Below, in pieces: positions 1 through 53,879 of a DNA stretch of 64,000 bases. Positions within the stretch are counted from its first letter, which is position 1, and the number at the start of each line of letters is the position of its first letter. The position numbers and the translations under genes were made by a program. Where the stretch lies: assembly GCA_038380795.1 (NCBI GenBank), contig CM076270.1:17500001-17564000 (forward strand). Direction: 5' to 3'. Below the pieces are notes generated by a model. That model was not told the origin of the DNA. It worked only from the letters and a program-made list of their open reading frames with translations, and did no database searches. The stretch comes from Pyrocephalus nanus. Its lineage: Eukaryota; Chordata; Aves; Passeriformes; Tyrannidae.

Positions 1-329
1 ACATTAAAACACGGTTGTTCCAGGCAGCAAGTCCGGATGAGGGCACTGCACCTGTCTCTCCAGACAGGAACGCGGCCGCGTCGCCCATCTCGGTCCCCAC
101 GGTGCCGCGGGCGAGCCTTGCCCTGCCCACAGCCCTCTCCTCGCCCACGGCAGGACCGGCGCGGCTGGACCCCCACAGCGCCACGGACCCGGCTCGACCC
201 TCTCCCCTGCGGGAGCTCCTCTGTCTCCGCGCTGTCCCTGCTGGGAGACAGCCCCTGTCCGCGGCCACAGGTGCGGCCCCTCTCGGCCCGGCACCGCCCC
301 CCGCGCTCTGCCCGCCTGCGCGGGCCCGC

Positions 330-484
330 CCCGGCGGCGAGGGCGGCGCTGGGCCCTGCGCTCATGGCGGCGGCGGCGGCGGGACGGCCCGGCGGGGGCC
401 GGCGCTGAGCGCCCGGGGCGGCGCGGGCACGGCGGGCGGGGGCGGCCGGTGCGGGCGGCGGGGCCGGGCAGTGGCGGAGCGCGG
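330..484 (+). other. YEATS2: Probable non-coding first exon of YEATS2 (5' UTR, tentative)
   Basis: Coding exon 2 begins with a 13-nt leader directly after a splice acceptor (AG at 1237-1238), so an upstream non-coding exon must exist. The best donor in the CpG island is GCGG|GTGAGC with GT at 485-486. The exon start is not determinable and 330 is only a placeholder. If the transcript begins before 364, it carries a short upstream open frame at 364-408. The intron from 485 to 1238 is GC-rich at first and shows no other feature. Confidence 0.45.
364..408 (+). other. Short upstream ORF in the presumed YEATS2 5' UTR
   Basis: An ATG at 364 opens a 14-codon frame that encodes alanines from a GCG repeat followed by a Gly/Arg-rich tail and ends with TGA at 406-408. 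It lies in the presumed first exon and would end before the splice donor at 485. Its presence in the mRNA depends on the true transcription start, which is unknown. A peptide function is not implied. Confidence 0.35.
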
Positions 485-1251
485 GTGAGCGGCGGGGCGG
501 GAGCGGCGCGGGGCGGGAGCGCGGCCGCGGCGGAGGCTTTGTGTGCGCGGCGGGGGAGGGGAGCGGCGCCGCCGCACGTGGGACCGGCCGCGGGCAGCGC
601 TCCGCCCTCGGCGCCCCGCGGCGGCACCGTCACCGCCGTCACCCCGCGCACCTCCGACACCCACGGCGTGTCCCGCGGCGGCCCCGGCCCGGCCTCGCGG
701 CGGTGGGTCCTGCCCCGCGCCCCTCCCGCCCCGGCGGGACGCGCTGCCCCCTCACGGGAAGGGTCGTGGCCCGCGTTGGGCGGTTCTCGGCCGGGCACGG
801 CCGGTGTGTGACCCCGCGGCGGGGAGCGGGGCAGCCCTGCTGGTGCTGGAGCACTCTGGGCTCTCCTCATGTGCTTGGGGTGCCCGTCTTCTCCTTTCTA
901 GGGGCGGGGGTGCCTGTGCGGAGGCTCTCCCGCAGTCTCGGGATCCTGAGCAGGGTCCTTTTGCCCTCACGGGCAGCGAGGCACGGGGGTTCTGTGTGAC
1001 TGCAGCCCCGCCGAGGCCGTGGGCACCCGCGCTGTGGGGACCCGCAGGGCTTGGGATGTGTTTGAAGCTCCCGGGCTGTGCAGAACATGCCAGCTGCCAT
1101 GTGCAGCTGTGGGGTGATCTCTAGCCCCTGGGGAAGGAGTTGTCCCCGCTCCTGGGTGGGCACCACAGGCCTCCCCACGTGAGGTGAGGGGTTGAAGTTT
1201 GCCCAGAAGGTCACTAGTGCTTTTATTTTTCCTGTCAGTGGAGTAGAGAAC

Positions 1252-44943
<43,692 letters not shown>

Positions 44944-45067
44944 AATAGAGCAGAGAAGATGCTACAGGAAAGGTGGATTTATGACTGAAGTTGGGTTGAC
45001 AAATCCAGTATTTCTGTAGGACACTTACATACATTTATAACGTTGGGCTACTAGATTGTTACCTCCA

Positions 45068-45073
45068 ATTAAA
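45068..45073 (+). terminator. YEATS2: Candidate proximal poly(A) signal ATTAAA
   Basis: ATTAAA lies 125 nt after the stop codon. It is the commonest variant poly(A) hexamer. Use would remove the SINE and CR1 from the message. There is no transcript evidence. Confidence 0.35.
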
Positions 45074-46274
45074 GATGCACCTTAATGCAACAAAATGATG
45101 CTCTGTTCCAAATCAAGTTGTTAAATGTCAGTGTTTACTTGGTAAGTGTATGTTCAGTGGCTGAACAAACATTGTCAGTTTGCATCGAGTTGCTAGCTGT
45201 GAGAGACTCCACAGGCCTGGTCCCTCTGAGACAGCTCTATTGATGAGATTGAACTGAGTTTTAAGATAAAAATTATGCTTTTTGATGCAGTCTGCCTACA
45301 AGCTGGTTTCTCCATGCAGTGGGCAGGGCACTTGCTTTGGCACTCTGAGTGTGAGAAAAGCCAAAGGCAGCTTTTAAAGGTGGGTCACTTGAGTAGATGG
45401 GTGGGGTAGGGTTGGATGTCAGGGAGCAGAAAGCTGATGGCTGCAAAAGTTCTGCCAGTCCTGCCTAAGCATGGTGTGTGTGACTGAGAACACAGCTGGG
45501 GAGGCTGATCAGTAGCTTACTCAGCTAAGTGTCACCTCACCAAATTCCTTACCACTCTAGAGGAGGTGTCAGATACTGCTTTTCTGTCACCTCAGAAAGG
45601 GTAGACTGACAAATCCTCAGACAAGATGAGCAAAGCATAATCAGGCCTGGGAAGGTTTGACTGACCACTTGTCTTGCATGGGAAGGGAAGGAGCAAGGAC
45701 AGTGTTTGTGGGCTTGGACTGGCTGAAACACTTGGCTTGCCCAGCAGGTGCCTCCCCAGGCTGTCAGAAAGTTTGGAGTGTGCTGGAGGGCAGGTGACCA
45801 GCTGTGTTGTACAAGTCTTAATGTTTTGGCAGCGTTCACCAATGATCAGCTTAGACCATGAAATGCTGTGGGAGCAGCTCTACTTTGGATTTAGTTCTGT
45901 TCTACACAGCCTGATAAGAAAAGTCAGACATTTGCTGCTTGTGGGGAGATCCTCTGATGTCTTGACTGCAGGAAGAAATTCTGCTACTAACCCCAGCACT
46001 TACCTGTCTCAGGAACATCACTGGTGAAGGAGACATGTCTGCAGCCTGGCTCTCAACACCTCGCTGGAGAAGGCTTCGCTGACAACATCCCGACCACCTC
46101 GCATCCACCACCCCTTTGTCCTGCCTCATGGGGGCTTGCTGGTAGTGTGAATAAGCCATTGTGGAGCTGGTGGGACTCCTGTGGGACTGTCATGCTTTCA
46201 GCGTGCTTGTTTTGTGTGGCAGTGCTGTCGTGTGGGTGGAGCATGGGTCAAACAGCCAGAACCTCCAATGTGCT

Positions 46275-46440
46275 GATCTCAGCTGGGTCTCTGATCTGCT
46301 GCATGGCCTTTGATTTAATCACTCTGTGCCTCAGTTTCCCCATCTCTGAGCATGGGGAGCAGGATACCTACCTCACAGGGGTGTACTGAGGCCTCGCTCT
46401 TGTTGGTGCCGTGCTTTGACAATACAAAGCCTTTTATAAA
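46275..46440 (+). mobile_element. Ancient MIR/CORE-SINE fragment in the YEATS2 3' UTR
   Basis: The stretch contains CTCTGTGCCTCAGTTTCCCC followed by CATCTCTGAGCATGGGGA, then GATACCTACCTCACAGGG and a GTGCTTTGA end followed by CTTTTATAAA. These match in order the 3' half of MIR-type CORE-SINEs, and the upstream AGCTGGGTCTCTGATCTGCTG corresponds to the conserved core. Such elements predate the bird/mammal split and are rarely so legible in birds. It is in the sense orientation within the terminal exon. Confidence 0.8.
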
Positions 46441-47224
46441 CATTAAGCTACAGTTATCTTTCCTGGCCTGGGGTAGGAACAGAAGTCTTCAAAATGTTAT
46501 CTTTTGGTGCTTTTTTTGGGCTAGAAGACAGATGATGGTAACTCCAGTAGTGTGCACGAACTGTGAAAAATGATTCAGTTAGAGGGTGGCTTCAGGCTTT
46601 GAAGGAGAGTAGCACAGGTTTAATGCAGTTGTTAAACTGAAGAAAGCACTGTGTACCTTAGGTGAGGTCCTGCATGTCTTCTCCTTAAATAAAACCAGGA
46701 TCTGCAGGAAAGCCCCTCTCAGTTCATCACAGCTAACAGGGAGCTGTAGTTCTCTTCAATGTAAGAGTGGCAAAACCTGACCCTTGAATCCAGGAAATGG
46801 GACCAATAGATGAAATCCAAACAGCATTCAGAGAAGGACTTAAATGCCCCCGGGGAAGGACGTTACAGATGCTCTGGATTCAAAAGCTAATCCTGGCTTG
46901 TTCGGGTGAGCTGAGTGCAGGATTGCCTGCAAAAGGAAAGGGCACAGCTCAGCCCTGACACCAGTTTATCAGCAGAGGTCAGTGTGACGGAGTTGATTAT
47001 GTTTCAGCTCAGTGTCAAGTAGAGAGAAATCCAGGTAGCTGGGGAACTGCAGGCCCCGTGCTTTGTAAGCTGTAGTGAATTCTGTACTTTCAGGCACCCC
47101 TGTGTGCTGCTTTTAGTGCATAAAAAGAAAAGGGCATTTTCAAGATCTGTTTCTGTCATGAGTGCCTGCAGATTGTGTGGGTACAGCCTTTTGGGCAAAC
47201 TCAGTTGTGCTGTGATCTGCAATG

Positions 47225-47730
47225 ACCTTGAGTACGGTGTGCAGTTTTGGGCAGCACAATATAAAAAAGACAATAAGCTATTAGAGATTGTCCTAAGGAG
47301 GCCACGAGAAGGTGAAGGGTCTGGAGGGAAAGCCTTATGAGGAGCAGCTGAGGGCACTTGATTTGTTCAGCCTGGAGGAGACTGAGAGGAGACCTCATTG
47401 CAATTACAACATCCTCATGAGGGGGAGCAGAGGGGCAGGTATTGATCTCTTGTGACCAGTGACAGAACTGAAGGAAAGGGCACAAAGCTGAGTCAGGGGA
47501 AGATGAAGTTGGATCTCAGGAAAAGGTTCTTCACCCAGAGGGTAGTTGGGCACTGAACAGACTGCCCAGGGAAGAGGTCACAGCACAAAGCTTGCCTGAG
47601 TTCAAAAAGCATTTGGACAACACTCTCAGGCACAAGGTGTGACTCCTGGGGTGACCTGCACAGGGCCAGGAGTTGGACTTGATGATCCTGATAGGTCCCT
47701 TCCAACTCAGCATATTCTATGATTCTGTGA
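47225..47730 (+). mobile_element. CR1 LINE 3' end, sense, in the YEATS2 3' UTR
   Basis: Recognisable parts are GCAGTTTTGGGCAGCACAAT, the TTATGAGGAGCAGCTGAGGG region, GAGAGGAGACCTCATTGCAA, GGAGTTGGACTTGATGATCC and the end TATTCTATGATTCTGTGA. It lies in the sense direction inside the presumed 3' UTR and would be transcribed as part of the long mRNA form. It carries several small deletions. Confidence 0.92.
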
Positions 47731-48418
47731 CACACACATTTCCAGCCCTTGTCTCTTGTGGGCTTAGTTTCTGGGATTGTGACATGCCCAGAGCAACTTT
47801 TGAGGATGCAGGAGCTTGTCTTTGGGCATCTGTTTGCAAATTGTGGCTTCTTTGCCTGTATCCTGCTTTTCTGTGAGGAATGGAATTTCAGAATGAGTCC
47901 TGCACCTGGCCCTGAAGCAGGCAGGTGATGACCCCTCATTCTTAATGGGATTCTTGCACAGAAGATCTATTGCTACATTTCTGAGCAACCACAGGTTATT
48001 CTCCTAGGAGATGCATATGAATAGTATATAAAGTTTGCTGAAGCAAAAATAAATTGTTAAAAGCAGATAGGAAATGACAAATTTGTTTAGTCCTTCAGAT
48101 GTAGGAAACGTTTGCAACAAGTTCTTTGCATTTTGAATAGTGGTGGGAGATGAATTTGTTGGTGAGAAGTTCCTGTGGGAATTGCTTGGAGATGAGGTAG
48201 AGGTTGTGGAATTTCACACACCTGTTCAGGTGTTTGTGGAATGCTACAGGTGATACGGTGTGTTGAAATGTTATGTTATATTTCTCTGACTTTTGGAAGA
48301 GTCTAGATACAAGTTAAAGATCTCTTTACAAATATTGCCCCATTTGTAATGCTGAGTGTTTAAATCCTTCATGTTATCTGTATTATACTGTATAATTGTG
48401 TAAGATACGTATGTTTAC

Positions 48419-48424
48419 AATAAA
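48419..48424 (+). terminator. YEATS2: Candidate distal poly(A) signal AATAAA of YEATS2
   Basis: A canonical AATAAA is followed by a T-rich (TTCTTTTATT) and GT-containing stretch typical of a cleavage region. It is the last strong + strand signal before the repeat-rich spacer. Confidence 0.65.
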
Positions 48425-48847
48425 TTCTTTTATTAGCTGTGTCCTAGCACAATCCTAATTTGTCTTGACTGTCACCTGTCACTCAATGTTTCTCCAAATC
48501 CGCAGATACTTTTGTGCTGTGTATTCAGAATGTCCTAGTTAGTTCTGGATAAAAATTGCTAGTTGTGGAACCGATCTGAAGGAAAAGGTAATTTTTCCCT
48601 TTTCTAGTTATTTTAAAAAGCTCCTGGGTTTGGAGGTTGGGGGAAGGGAAGCCAGGAGCTGAGCTCCAATCTTTCGTGTCCAGAGCAGCCTGTTTAAACA
48701 GCAAGTCATTGGTTTATGTGGAAGATTGAAAAGCAAGGTGGGTTGAGGTTGGCCAGCTGCCACACACCCACCCAGCCGCTTTCACTCCCTTGCAGCAGAA
48801 CGGCAGAGAAAACAAGATGAAGAAGCTTGTGGGTCAGGATAATTTAC

Positions 48848-48999
48848 CACAGAATCATTTAGTTTGGAAAAGACCTCTTAAGATCATCCAGTGCAACAGT
48901 TAACCCAGCACTGCCATGTTCATCACTAAACCGTGTGCCCCAGTGCCACATCTGCTCATCTGGTAAATCCCTCCACCGATGGGGACTCCACCATTGTTC
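48848..48999 (-). mobile_element. CR1 LINE fragment, antisense, downstream of YEATS2
   Basis: It reads ACAGAATCATTTAGTTTGGA, AAAGACCTCTTAAGATCATC, then CACTAAACCGTGTGCCCCAG, AAATCCCTCCACC and GATGGGGACTCCACCA, matching the reverse complement of a CR1 3' region. It lies in the spacer between the two converging genes. Confidence 0.88.
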
Positions 49000-49310
49000 T
49001 GCTCAGATCAAGGCAATCTCTGTATATAAAAACAAGGACATCACGTACCAGTTACTGCCATAGGCAAATCTGACTCGACTTGGGGAAAATCAGTTGAACT
49101 GATTGCCAAATAGAGCTGGATGGTGAGAAACAAAGACAAGAAAAAATGTGTCCCCCCCCCCAACTCCTTTTTTTCCTCAGACTGACTTCTTCAGTCCTTC
49201 ACTCCTGACTGCTGCCTCCTCCATCCCTCAGGCACCACTCGGCTCCTCCTCTCAGGGGTTTGGCTCCCTCAGCTGCCCGGGCATGGCGGGAACCGGCTGT
49301 GTCTGACACG

Positions 49311-49765
49311 GCAGCCCCCACACACTGCCCTTCCCTCACAGAGACCCTCACACACTGCCCTCTCCTCACAGACACCCACCCACAGCTCTGCCCTCCCCTC
49401 ACAGAGACCCACCCACAGCTCTGCCCTTCCCTCACAGAGACCCAGCCACACGCTGCCCTTCCCTCACAGAGACCCAGCCACAGCTCTGCCCTTCCCTCAC
49501 AGAGACCCAGCCACAGCTCTGCCCTTCCCTCACAGAGACCCCCACACACTGCTCCCCTCACAGAGATCCCACACACACTGCCCTTCCCTCACAGAGACCC
49601 CCCCACACTGCTCCCCTCACAGAGACCCACCCACACACTGCCCTTCCCTCACAGAGATCCCACACACACTGTCCCTCTCCCCTCACAGAGACCCACCCAC
49701 AGCTCTGCCCTTCCCTCACAGAGACCGCCTCCCACCACCTTCCTCCCGTCTCAGAGACCCCCATC
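49311..49765. repeat. Minisatellite, about 15 units of 26-33 bp
   Basis: Units end in CACAGAGA and typically read CCCACCCACAGCTCTGCC then CTTCCCTCACAGAGA. Two unit classes alternate: a 33-bp form with CAGCTCTGCCC and shorter forms with CACACACTGC. Because 33 is divisible by three, long open frames arise on both strands (49260-49811 on +, 49199-49576 and 49558-50097 on -). Their peptides are simple repeats and I do not call them genes. The tract lies between the YEATS2 and MAP6D1 poly(A) signals. Confidence 0.93.
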
Positions 49766-51764
49766 TTCTCACAGGGACCGCCTGCTGCCAGCGTTGGGCA
49801 CCAGCACCTGACACGGACAGGAGCGGGGAAAAAGTAAGGAAAACGAACTCCTGTGTTCTCCCCCCGGCTGTGGGGAGGAGTGGTGGGTGTGTCTATGAGC
49901 AGACTATTGCGCTGTCGTCTTTTGAAAATGCTGCACAACTCCGTGTTTGTGCTCAGTCCCACAGAAGTGCCTCCTGAGCTAGCACAGGTGGCTGAGGAAG
50001 GCTGGCTGTGGCCTGTGCCCCCCAGTGCCTCCCTCCCTGCCCTCGCACAGGTGGGCACATCCTGGGATGTGGGGGCAGGTGCAGCGTGCCCAGACATGCC
50101 AGATCGTTACTTCAGGAATTAAACTGTCTGCACACACAGCTGGCACAGGCACAAGTGGAGTGTCTGGGACTCAAGGTGGTCTGGGTGACACCAAAGCCTG
50201 TGCCACCAGGAACAAGGGATCTTCCACACTTTCTGTGCCATCTCTGCTCTGGAAACAAACACAGCCTCTCTGGGATGCATGGCACTAGCAATCCATCTGT
50301 GGCAAACCATGTAGATCCTTAGGATCATACATTGCATCAGTGGCCAGGATGAAGGAAAGTGGTATGAGTAAGACAGAGGTCATAGGTCTGCATATCATTG
50401 TTCACCCTCAAAGAAATTAGGGCAATGCAGAGAGCTGTTTATGTAAGCAGGCAAAACAGTAACGTGCTGCTTGGGAACTTTTCAGTGAGAACTGTTCTGA
50501 GCAGTGGAGTATTTCACACACCAGAGCTTCACCTGAGCATGTGGCAGTGCAGTAATTCACAGCTGCCTGGCACAAAACACCCTCAGCATCCCAACAGGCA
50601 AGGTGTCAGGAGGATTAAACGAAACAAGTAGGTTCAGTATCACCATAGAGGTAGTAAATTATAAAGCTTCAGGTGTAAAACTTTCCTGTTAAAGGACATT
50701 CTTTATGTGTCAAATAACCCTTGTTTGCAGTGTGATTCACAGTTGGAAAGCCTTGAGGGATTTGGACATGGGCCCAGAGCAATTGGGAAGACAAATACTA
50801 GCGTGAGAACAGCGTTGGAAGCAGTCCTGGCACAGTGACTCCCTGGAGCCTGCAAAACACATGTGGATTTGCCTTCTTCAGAGGAACTTAACTTGATACC
50901 TTTCAGTTTGGCTGAGGTGAGCGTTTTTCATACAAAATCAGGTAAGCTGCGGACACTGGCAGCCAGTGGCATCACCCTGGACCTGACAGTGGTAAGTACC
51001 TGCTCAGTTTGTCCCTCATGTTGTTGGAACCAGGCAGCAGCTCATGAGCCTTTGGCTTTCTCCTGGAAGTCTTCTGAGGCATAGCTAGAAAAAGGTGGCC
51101 TTGCACTGTCTGGGGAAGGTAGTTGTTCTTTCAGCACCTTTACTGACAGAAATTTTATTGGGAATAACTCTAAAATGATGGTATCTGTGAAAATTCAATT
51201 CCTGTGATCTCTGTGAGGTGGCAGAGTGAAACTGAGGTGAAGCTGTTAACAGGGAGCACTATGGGCATGTCTGAAAGGGATCTTGAAAGCGTGGCACCTG
51301 CATCAGAGTCAATCTACCCTCTGTGCATTTTGTAGGGAACGTAGCAAATTAGTGTCACTGGTTCATCCCGTCTTCCCCTTCACAGTGATGGACTGCTTGC
51401 TGAATAGTTTGCTTTCCCTTTGAAAAGGTCTGGGAAAAGTCCCATAAGTGACTATGGATTCTGCAGACCCAGAGCTTTCCTTTGGGAAAGCATCTGTGGT
51501 TTCGGATCAGCAGTTGGGCCACAGCTTGCAGTGTGCCTTAGAAGCTGTTCTTGCTGGGGGCTGTGCCTGCAGGCAAGCTCCAGGAGGAAGGAGTTGAGTG
51601 CTGATGGCTCTGAATGCCTCTCCTCAGACCTTGCTTGGTGCCTGCTGTGCTCTGCTGTCCTGCTCCTGCAGGTGTGCAAGACAGACGTGGTGACAAATTG
51701 TCCTGCAAGGTTGAATTACCCGAGGGTTATGCTTTACAAAAAAAGAAAAAAATTTGGGAAAGAA

Positions 51765-53801
51765 CCAATAGACAAAATACATTTTAATTTATTAAACTAA
51801 AACCAGTTCATTTGATAAAATACAAGCTTATTATATTACCAGTTTGTTTAAACCTGGGTTGTGTTTTGTTTTAAGAAATACAGTGAATTAAGAAGAGAGA
51901 ATAGACAATTTCTCCTTTTTTTTTCTTTTTTTCTTGCTGTTAGTAAAGTCCAGGATTGAAACGAACTTAAATTATTTGAACAAAACTGTTAAAAACATTA
52001 TAAAGAGATTAAACAAGCAGATTGAATTCTTAGAAACATCTAACATGCAAAACTTTTAGTACAGTTTGAATGTTTCAAATTAATATCCTGAAAAATTAAT
52101 CTCCTGAAATATTATTTTGGCGAGCACTGGGATTTCTGTTGGTTCCTATGGGTCCAAGGATGAGTGTAGGAAGTGCCATCCCTTGTCCCACCCAAACACA
52201 GCTTACTGCAGGTGTTCCATATTCTGGTGGTTGTGTTCGGTCCTGCTACAGCAAACAGAGATGGCACCATTAAATTCTCACACACTGCAGTGAGAAGATG
52301 CTGTCTGCATCTATTCCAAGTACAATCCACCTGCCAGCTGTTCAAAAATTGTTCTTATGGGAGTTATCAGCAATGTGTACGTATTTGCAGAATCCCCAAG
52401 TTCACTAAATTTGCCTTAGGCTTCAGCTAGAAGGAAGTTTAGGAAAAAATCATCCTGTGTTAAAGTCTGTTTCATTATAAGTGAATGAATCCCTGTTCAG
52501 GTCTGAGGACAGTTTCCCTTTGTTCTACACAACACACGTGTGCTGCAAACACATAAAGTTTTTCAATTTTTTTCCCAAAATAATTCGTAAAACCATTAAA
52601 TAAGCAATAAACTAATTATATTGCATAACACATAATAGAAATTGAAAAGTCTTGATGAACAAAGGCTAAAAAAATGGTTTCTTAAAACACGTATACCTCA
52701 GCAAAATTTAAATGCACAGCAATCTAAAAAAATGAGCTTCAGAACGACACTTGAAATGGCCTATCTTAGAAATGACAGATGGCTTACATTCTACATTACA
52801 TTTTTCTTTAAGAAGAGTTTCTAAGTAACATTCGCTTGTGGTTGCTCCTAGCATTAGCATTACCAATATACAGGCAATAATTTAGGAATTTCAAGGCAAT
52901 ATTTTCCACCTTGCATATGCAAAGAGTTAACATTTATTAAAAGTATAAGCATATCCTTTTCATTAAAGGATCACAAATTGCTTTAGGTAAAATCCATGTA
53001 CAATATTTACACTCACCCTAACAGCTATACAAATTACATAAGTATCTTAGATCCTCTGGAGGAGCCTGATGGGTGCCTGGCTATGTCCATGTACTCCTCT
53101 ACAAGCCAGCCCGGTGCACTGCTATCGGGGCTGTCTCCTGGTGTTCAGTCCCCTCTTGCTCCTGCATCAGCCCTTTAGTTTTGGAAATATCCAGCCTTCC
53201 AGCTGGAAAGCCCCAAAACACTGCATGTGCCAGATTTATTTTATAGTTTAATGATGTTGGCTTCCTCCAGCTTCTAAAACAACCCTGGAAGTTCAGATCA
53301 GCCCCAGTGAAGCTGTGCTTTCTGGTGATGCCATTTGAGGTCCTACTCCCAAAACCCCTCAAGAAAGGGCCAGACTACTCCCGAGTCTTTCTCTGGCCTA
53401 CTTAGAGGGTGTTGCTAAATAAAATTGGTTTGGGTTTTAATTATCCATCCCGTTGTGATTGTTTTCCCTCCTACCCTGTGTAGCTATGCGTAGGGACATT
53501 GCCTGCAATCCTACCTTAGCTGCCCAAAGTCAATCTCCTAATGTGACGCCAGCTGGCATAGTAATGAACCTGCTCCTGTGAAAAACTAGGTCACTCCTCG
53601 CAGGGTGTTTTGCCAGTTCTAAACCAAGCGCTTTGCGGTTTGTTGTGTTAACAGAAAGTGTGTGTGCATATCATTAATCACTGGAGCTGCTGTTGATAAC
53701 ACCGGTTCTTTGATCTTAACACTCCTCGTGAAAATTGCATAGTGATACATCTTAACAGAAACGCTGCGTTTCGGCTGCCTGGGTGCGAGGAGGGCCCAGG
53801 T
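51765..53801 (-). other. MAP6D1: MAP6D1 3' UTR
   Basis: It follows the MAP6D1 stop on the minus strand and is AT-rich with no open frame of note. The distal boundary is inferred from the poly(A) hexamer at 51788-51793. No transposon is recognisable in it, in contrast with the YEATS2 3' UTR. Confidence 0.6.
51788..51793 (-). terminator. MAP6D1: Candidate poly(A) signal of MAP6D1
   Basis: TTTATT on the + strand is AATAAA on the minus strand, about 2 kb after the MAP6D1 stop codon. Other minus-strand AATAAA hexamers lie nearer the stop (for example around 52934 and 53235), so shorter forms are possible. It is a candidate only. Confidence 0.5.
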
Positions 53802-53879
53802 TCAAACGTTGAGGATCCGCGATGGTGCCTGGAAAACGGCAGAAGGGTTGGGGGAGAACCTGGTCTTCACCTCTGGGAT
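53802..53879 (-). CDS. MAP6D1: MAP6D1 terminal coding exon (last 25 residues and stop)
   Basis: Read on the minus strand, an acceptor CTCACCCCACTAG is followed by codons for IPEVKTRFSPNP then SAVFQAPSRILNV and TGA (reverse complement at 53802-53804). This matches the C-terminus of MAP6 domain-containing protein 1 (SL21), a small palmitoylated, calmodulin-regulated microtubule-stabilising protein found at Golgi membranes in neurons. Human ends VPEVRKKFTPNPSAIF and then RILNV. The tail-to-tail position after YEATS2 is the expected synteny. The exon starts on a whole codon (phase 0). Upstream exons encoding the rest of about 200 residues were not found in the window. Confidence 0.9.
   Translation of the reverse strand: MPEVKTRFSPNPSAVFQAPSRILNV

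Larger units (their letters stand above)
60..850 (+). promoter_or_regulatory. YEATS2: CpG-island promoter and 5' region of YEATS2
   Basis: This stretch is very GC-rich with frequent CG dinucleotides, unlike the AT-richer introns that follow, and it lies just upstream of the first coding exon. GC-box (Sp1-type) cores are visible around 494-502 and 511-518, and a CACGTG E-box lies at 575-580. I see no TATA box at a convincing place, as is usual for broad housekeeping promoters. The exact transcription start cannot be read from the sequence. Long open frames on both strands here are a by-product of GC richness. Confidence 0.8.
44944..48445 (+). other. YEATS2: YEATS2 3' UTR
   Basis: No further splice-compatible coding sequence follows the stop. 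The likely distal end is set by an AATAAA at 48419-48424. Earlier candidate signals are ATTAAA at 45068-45073 and AATAAA at 46688-46693 and 48048-48053. If the first were used, the 3' UTR would be only about 150 nt and would lack both transposon pieces inside this region. The extent is inferred from signals, not from transcripts. Open frames of 117-121 codons in 45.6-46.4 kb look like chance. Confidence 0.7.
48446..51760. other. Convergent intergenic spacer between YEATS2 and MAP6D1
   Basis: Besides the CR1 fragment and the minisatellite, this stretch contains a C-run near 49153-49162 and otherwise unique sequence without supported exons. Scattered open frames of 60-130 codons show no recognisable protein and no splice or conservation pattern that I can see. 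Confidence 0.6.

Noticed and set aside
4..870. 288-codon minus-strand open frame at the window start, and several + strand frames over 100 codons in the same GC-rich block
   Set aside because: GC-rich sequence lacks stop codons by composition. The peptides are Arg/Pro/Ala/Gly low complexity with no recognisable domain, and the block is explained as the YEATS2 CpG-island promoter.
45674..46389. Open frames of 117 and 121 codons after the YEATS2 stop
   Set aside because: They overlap the 3' UTR and part of a SINE and have no recognisable protein content.
49311..49765. CRISPR array
   Set aside because: Units are directly adjacent variants without unique spacers, in a vertebrate genome.
49199..50097. 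Repeat-containing proteins on both strands of the minisatellite (for example GLCEGRAELWLGLCEGRAEL on the minus strand)
   Set aside because: Periodicity comes from a 33-bp unit divisible by three. The frame is open on both strands at once and there is no splice or promoter context.
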